Assembly: GCF_019801175.1 (NCBI RefSeq)
Contig: NZ_JAHVJR010000001.1
Coordinates: 2,294,001 to 2,358,000, forward strand
From: Vannielia litorea
GTDB lineage: Bacteria > Pseudomonadota > Alphaproteobacteria > Rhodobacterales > Rhodobacteraceae
DNA: 64,000 nucleotides
Reading direction: 5' to 3'
Part shown: piece by piece, positions 60,994-64,000 of the stretch
Position numbering within the stretch: position 1 is the first letter of the stretch
Layout: the number at the start of each line of letters is the position of its first letter
Translations under genes and position numbers: made by a program
The notes under the pieces: model-generated
What the model saw: only the letters and a program-made list of their open reading frames with translations
What the model was told of the DNA's origin: nothing
Database searches by the model: none

Positions 60994-61956
60994 ATGGCCA
61001 GACCGAAGATCGCACTTATCGGCTCGGGACAGATCGGCGGCACGCTCGCCCACCTTGCCGCAATGAAAGAACTCGGGGACGTTGTCCTCTTTGACATCGC
61101 CGACGGTGTGCCGCAGGGCAAAGCCCTCGACATCGCCGAATCCGGCCCCTCCGAGGGGTTCGACGCCGCGCTTTCCGGCACCACCGACTACGCCGCCATC
61201 GCTGGCGCCGACGTGTGCATCGTCACCGCCGGTGTGCCGCGCAAGCCCGGCATGAGCCGTGACGACCTGCTCGGCATCAACCTCAAAGTGATGAAGTCCG
61301 TGGGCGAGGGCATTGCCCAGCACGCCCCCGACGCCTTCGTCATCTGCATCACCAACCCGCTCGACGCGATGGTCTGGGCGCTGCAGAAGTTCTCGGGCCT
61401 GCCGACCAACAAGGTCTGCGGCATGGCCGGCGTGCTCGACTCGGCCCGCTTCCGCCACTTCCTGAGCCTCGAGTTCGGCGTGTCGATGAAAGATGTCACT
61501 GCCTTCGTGCTCGGCGGCCACGGCGACACCATGGTCCCCTCCACTCGCTACTCCACCGTCGCCGGCATCCCGCTGCCCGACCTCGTGGAGATGGGCTGGA
61601 CCACGCAGGAAAAGCTCGACGCGATCATCCAGCGCACCCGTGACGGCGGCGCCGAGATCGTCGGCCTGCTGAAGACCGGCTCGGCCTATTACGCGCCCGC
61701 CACCTCCGCCATCGAGATGGCCGAGGCCTATCTGAAAGACCAAAAGCGCGTTCTGCCCTGCGCCGCCTACTGCGACGGCGAGATCGGCGTGAAAGACATG
61801 TACGTGGGCGTGCCCACCGTGATCGGCGCTGGCGGCATCGAGAAGGTGGTCGACATCAAGCTCACCAAAGACGAGCAGCAGATGTTCGACAAATCGGTCG
61901 ACGCCGTGAAGGGCCTCGTGGAGGCCTGTAAGGGCATCGACAACTCGCTCACCTGA
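60994..61956 (+). CDS. mdh: Malate dehydrogenase
   Basis: A 320-residue NAD-dependent TCA enzyme of the LDH-like MDH type. GSGQIGGTLA is the nucleotide loop (residues 10-19), PRKPGMSRDDLL the Arg substrate loop, NPLDAMVW and GGHGDTMVP (catalytic His) follow. It also supplies the end of the ethylmalonyl-CoA route with oxaloacetate. A GCTGCAATGCAGC palindrome lies about 70-80 bp upstream (60914-60926). A strong terminator follows. Confidence 0.98.
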   Translation: MARPKIALIGSGQIGGTLAHLAAMKELGDVVLFDIADGVPQGKALDIAESGPSEGFDAALSGTTDYAAIAGADVCIVTAGVPRKPGMSRDDLLGINLKVMKSVGEGIAQHAPDAFVICITNPLDAMVWALQKFSGLPTNKVCGMAGVLDSARFRHFLSLEFGVSMKDVTAFVLGGHGDTMVPSTRYSTVAGIPLPDLVEMGWTTQEKLDAIIQRTRDGGAEIVGLLKTGSAYYAPATSAIEMAEAYLKDQKRVLPCAAYCDGEIGVKDMYVGVPTVIGAGGIEKVVDIKLTKDEQQMFDKSVDAVKGLVEACKGIDNSLT

Positions 61957-61976
61957 TCCGAGTTACAAGATTGAAG

Positions 61977-62003
61977 AAGGGCCCCGCGATTTGCGGGGCC
62001 CTT
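61977..62003. terminator. Bidirectional terminator between mdh and glycosyltransferase gene
   Basis: AAGGGCCCCGC-GATTT-GCGGGGCCCTT: a perfect 11-bp stem followed by TGCGTTT. It separates two convergent genes and should stop mdh transcription before sucC. Confidence 0.9.
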
Positions 62004-62028
62004 TGCGTTTCTACATGCCGACTGATCG

Positions 62029-63132
62029 TCAGGCCGCTTTGTTGGCCGCAATCTTCTGCATAAGCCGCTTGGCGTTTTCAGCCCCCAGCTTCAGGTCGAA
62101 AGCCCTGAACGAAAAATCGGCATCGAAATCCGGAAAGGCCCGGCGCATCGCCGCTTCCGGGTCGATCTTCATCGCGCTAAGGCGCCCATGCTCGGTGAGC
62201 GCTCGCGCCTGATCAGGGGTGAGCCCGGTGATCATCCGGAAGAAGCGCAGCAGGTCGGGCATGTTGGTGATGTTGTCCCGCACGTGGCGCACCTGCAGCG
62301 CGCGCTCATCATGCAGCAGGTTGCCGATCGCCTCGTCGCCCTGCTCGGCATAGCGCAGGGTCTTGGCCGCCCAATGCAGCGGCGTTAGCCCGTCGAAATG
62401 CAGCACATGCAGGCCGGTGGCCTTCTTGTGCGGGGCCCAGCCGTTGTTCTTCCCCGGCAGTTTGGCGGCATGGACCTGCACCTGCACCTTGTGCCCGGTC
62501 CGCACCAGCGGCTTGCCGTGCGACGAGCCCGCGAGCCCGTTGGCGAGGAAGGGCGCGACCTTGTCACCATAGATACGGCGGGCGATCCGCGGGGCCTGTT
62601 TGATCGGGTGACGGAACACGCCAGAGAAGATGTGCTCAGAACGGTCGCCCGCAAGCCAGCACCGCTCGACCGCCGGAATGCGCAGCCACACGTCCTCTTC
62701 CTCCAGCCGCGCGACCTCTTCACCGAAGGGGCGCGCCATGTGCAGGAACTCGTCGGCATCGAGGTGCAGCAGGTAATCGACCTTGGCTTGGCGGTAGGCC
62801 TGGGTGGCATTGATCGCCTGCCGGGCATTCTGGTTCTCCGGCCGTCCACGCTCTCCGTTCACCCGATTCCAATAGGCATCATTACATCTGATCGCCTTCA
62901 CCCGGCCCGTCTGCTTGAGCATCGGGCGCACCGGGTCGTCGGGATCGTCGAGGTAGATAAAGATCTTCCGGGCGCCCAACTCGAGGTGGTGAGCGACGAA
63001 GGCCAGCACCAGCTCGGTGGGCTCGCGCACGGTGGCCACAACGGCCCACGTCGGCTCGGGTTTGGCCTGGGGTTTTGGGTCCAGCTGCGGCGCTTCGGCG
63101 GGCTCTTCGCCCTGATCGGTGGTCTCGTTCAT
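62029..63132 (-). CDS. Glycosyltransferase (family 2/92-like)
   Basis: A 367-residue cytoplasmic glycosyltransferase with a GT-A-like fold. TWAVVATVREPTELVLAFVAHHLELGARKIFIYLDD starts the nucleotide-sugar domain, and LLHLDADEFLHM near residue 125 is the metal-binding DxD-type motif; WLRIPAVERCW and SSHGKPLVR follow as in DUF23/GT92-type enzymes. The first 27 residues are Pro/Glu-rich and disordered. It separates mdh from sucC on the opposite strand. Confidence 0.82.
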   Translation of the reverse strand: MNETTDQGEEPAEAPQLDPKPQAKPEPTWAVVATVREPTELVLAFVAHHLELGARKIFIYLDDPDDPVRPMLKQTGRVKAIRCNDAYWNRVNGERGRPENQNARQAINATQAYRQAKVDYLLHLDADEFLHMARPFGEEVARLEEEDVWLRIPAVERCWLAGDRSEHIFSGVFRHPIKQAPRIARRIYGDKVAPFLANGLAGSSHGKPLVRTGHKVQVQVHAAKLPGKNNGWAPHKKATGLHVLHFDGLTPLHWAAKTLRYAEQGDEAIGNLLHDERALQVRHVRDNITNMPDLLRFFRMITGLTPDQARALTEHGRLSAMKIDPEAAMRRAFPDFDADFSFRAFDLKLGAENAKRLMQKIAANKAA

Positions 63133-63225
63133 GGCGCCATGATTAGCGCGGAGGCCCGAGTCTTGCCAGCCCTGCCACGCGGTCCGGGCGGTGATTCTCC
63201 TGAAAGCGTTAGCACCCCGTTAACT

Positions 63226-63256
63226 TGTGATCACACAATTCTTAGCTGTGATCACA
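63226..63256. promoter_or_regulatory. Tandem palindromic operator upstream of sucC
   Basis: TGTGATCACA at 63226-63235 and again at 63247-63256, 21 bp apart centre to centre, about 108 bp before the sucC start and 94 bp before the divergent glycosyltransferase start. Identical arrangement to 56624-56654 before sdhC. Confidence 0.78.
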
Positions 63257-63363
63257 AATCGCATTAATCATACCCAACCCCCGCATTTGAAGGTGATTTT
63301 TGTTTGCGCGGCGCGTCTGCTGTGCCAAGGACGGGATCGAACCGCAGCTTGAGGAACAGCTTC

Positions 63364-64000
63364 ATGAACATCCATGAGTATCAGGCGAAGGCCCTTCTTC
63401 GCTCCTACGGCGCCCCGGTCTCCGATGGCCGGGCCGTGCTGAAGGCCGATGAGGCCAAGACCGCCGCCGGCGAACTCGACGGCCCGCTCTGGGTGGTTAA
63501 GGCACAGATCCACGCAGGTGGCCGCGGAAAAGGCTCCTTCAAGGAAGCCGCCGCCGGCGAAAAGGGCGGCGTCCGCCTCGCCAAGTCGGTCGAAGAGGCC
63601 GCAGAAGAAGCCAAGAAGATGCTGGGCAAGACCCTCGTCACCCACCAGACCGGCCCCGCCGGCAAACAGGTGAACCGCATCTACATCGAAGACGGCTCCG
63701 ACATCACCTCCGAGTTCTACCTCGCGCTGCTGGTCGATCGTGCCACCAGCCGCGTGAGCTTCGTCTGCTCTACCGAGGGCGGGATGGACATCGAAGAGGT
63801 CGCCGCATCGACCCCTGAGAAGATCCTCAGTTTCACCGTCGATCCGGCCACCGGCTACCAGCCTTACCACGGCCGCCGCGTTGCCTTCGCCCTCGGGCTG
63901 GAGGGCGCCGCCGTCAAGCAATGCGTCAAGCTGATGGGCATTCTCTACAAGGCCTTCATGGAGAAGGACATGGAGATGCTGGAGATCAACCCGCTGATCC
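63364..64000 (+). CDS. sucC: Succinyl-CoA synthetase beta subunit (partial)
   Basis: The first 212 codons of the ADP-forming beta subunit; the gene runs off the right edge. MNIHEYQAKALLRSYGAPV and VVKAQIHAGGRGKG are the ATP-grasp start, and the fragment ends within MEMLEINPLI, the metal-binding strand. With SucD it converts succinyl-CoA to succinate and makes ATP/GTP. The AT-rich upstream region holds the tandem TGTGATCACA sites. Confidence 0.98.
   Translation, partial: MNIHEYQAKALLRSYGAPVSDGRAVLKADEAKTAAGELDGPLWVVKAQIHAGGRGKGSFKEAAAGEKGGVRLAKSVEEAAEEAKKMLGKTLVTHQTGPAGKQVNRIYIEDGSDITSEFYLALLVDRATSRVSFVCSTEGGMDIEEVAASTPEKILSFTVDPATGYQPYHGRRVAFALGLEGAAVKQCVKLMGILYKAFMEKDMEMLEINPLI

Overview
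This is a gene-dense, GC-rich window (only AT-rich patch at about 23.34-23.39 kb) from an alphaproteobacterium of the Rhodobacterales, most likely the Roseobacter group. The evidence is an almost complete ethylmalonyl-CoA pathway (crotonyl-CoA carboxylase/reductase, ethylmalonyl-CoA mutase, mesaconyl-CoA hydratase, malyl-CoA thioesterase), split succinate dehydrogenase genes, a LuxR/LuxI pair, core-2/DUF5928-type glycosyltransferase and creatinase. No phage, IS element or CRISPR array is seen.

Layout. 0-3.4 kb: end of a urease accessory operon (ureF, a membrane protein, ureG) running by stop/start overlaps into malonyl-CoA synthetase (matB) and a thioesterase. 3.4-7.7 kb: a palindromic repeat element, small zinc-finger protein, ATP-grasp enzyme, HIT protein, and a divergent glycosyltransferase/sulfotransferase pair. 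7.7-13.5 kb: an ORF-free structured cassette, carbohydrate kinase, endonuclease III, Ada-like alkyltransferase, OmpA lipoprotein, a GntR regulator whose operator lies inside a terminator, and a P1 peptidase. 14-21.2 kb: two SDRs, an aldehyde dehydrogenase, and a Dpp-type peptide ABC transporter. 21.4-25.6 kb: creatinase, Nudix hydrolase, two unusual tRNA genes, a divergent pair of leader-peptide regions, and leuA. 25.7-34.2 kb: a frameshifted secreted protein, a DUF2161 protein, the mreBCD-mrdA-rodA elongasome operon and a hydroxypyruvate reductase. 34.2-39 kb: RecD-like helicase, luxI, luxR, a small ORF, a perfect lux-box-like palindrome, and ccr. 39-49 kb: acyltransferase, ecm, H-NS-like protein, deoD, aldo/keto reductase, DUF1989 protein and unknowns. 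49-64 kb: TCA genes (sdhB; sdhCDA; mdh; sucC), interrupted by glycan/sulfotransferase genes, plus mch and mcl2.

How the genes work together. Ccr, Ecm, Mch and Mcl2 assimilate C2 units into malate and succinyl-CoA, which join the TCA enzymes encoded next to them (Sdh, Mdh, SucC). Creatinase releases urea plus sarcosine, and the urease whose accessory genes open the window could use that urea. MreBCD/PBP2/RodA build the lateral wall.

The most interesting signals are regulatory: an identical 21-bp-spaced pair of TGTGATCACA-type palindromes before both sdhC and sucC; a 20-bp ACCTGT-N8-ACAGGT lux box between ccr and the quorum-sensing genes; a Leu-rich leader peptide before leuA, facing a second Arg-rich leader-like ORF followed by a terminator; two tRNA genes with irregular anticodon arms; and a dispersed element of about 170-180 bp with long inverted ends.
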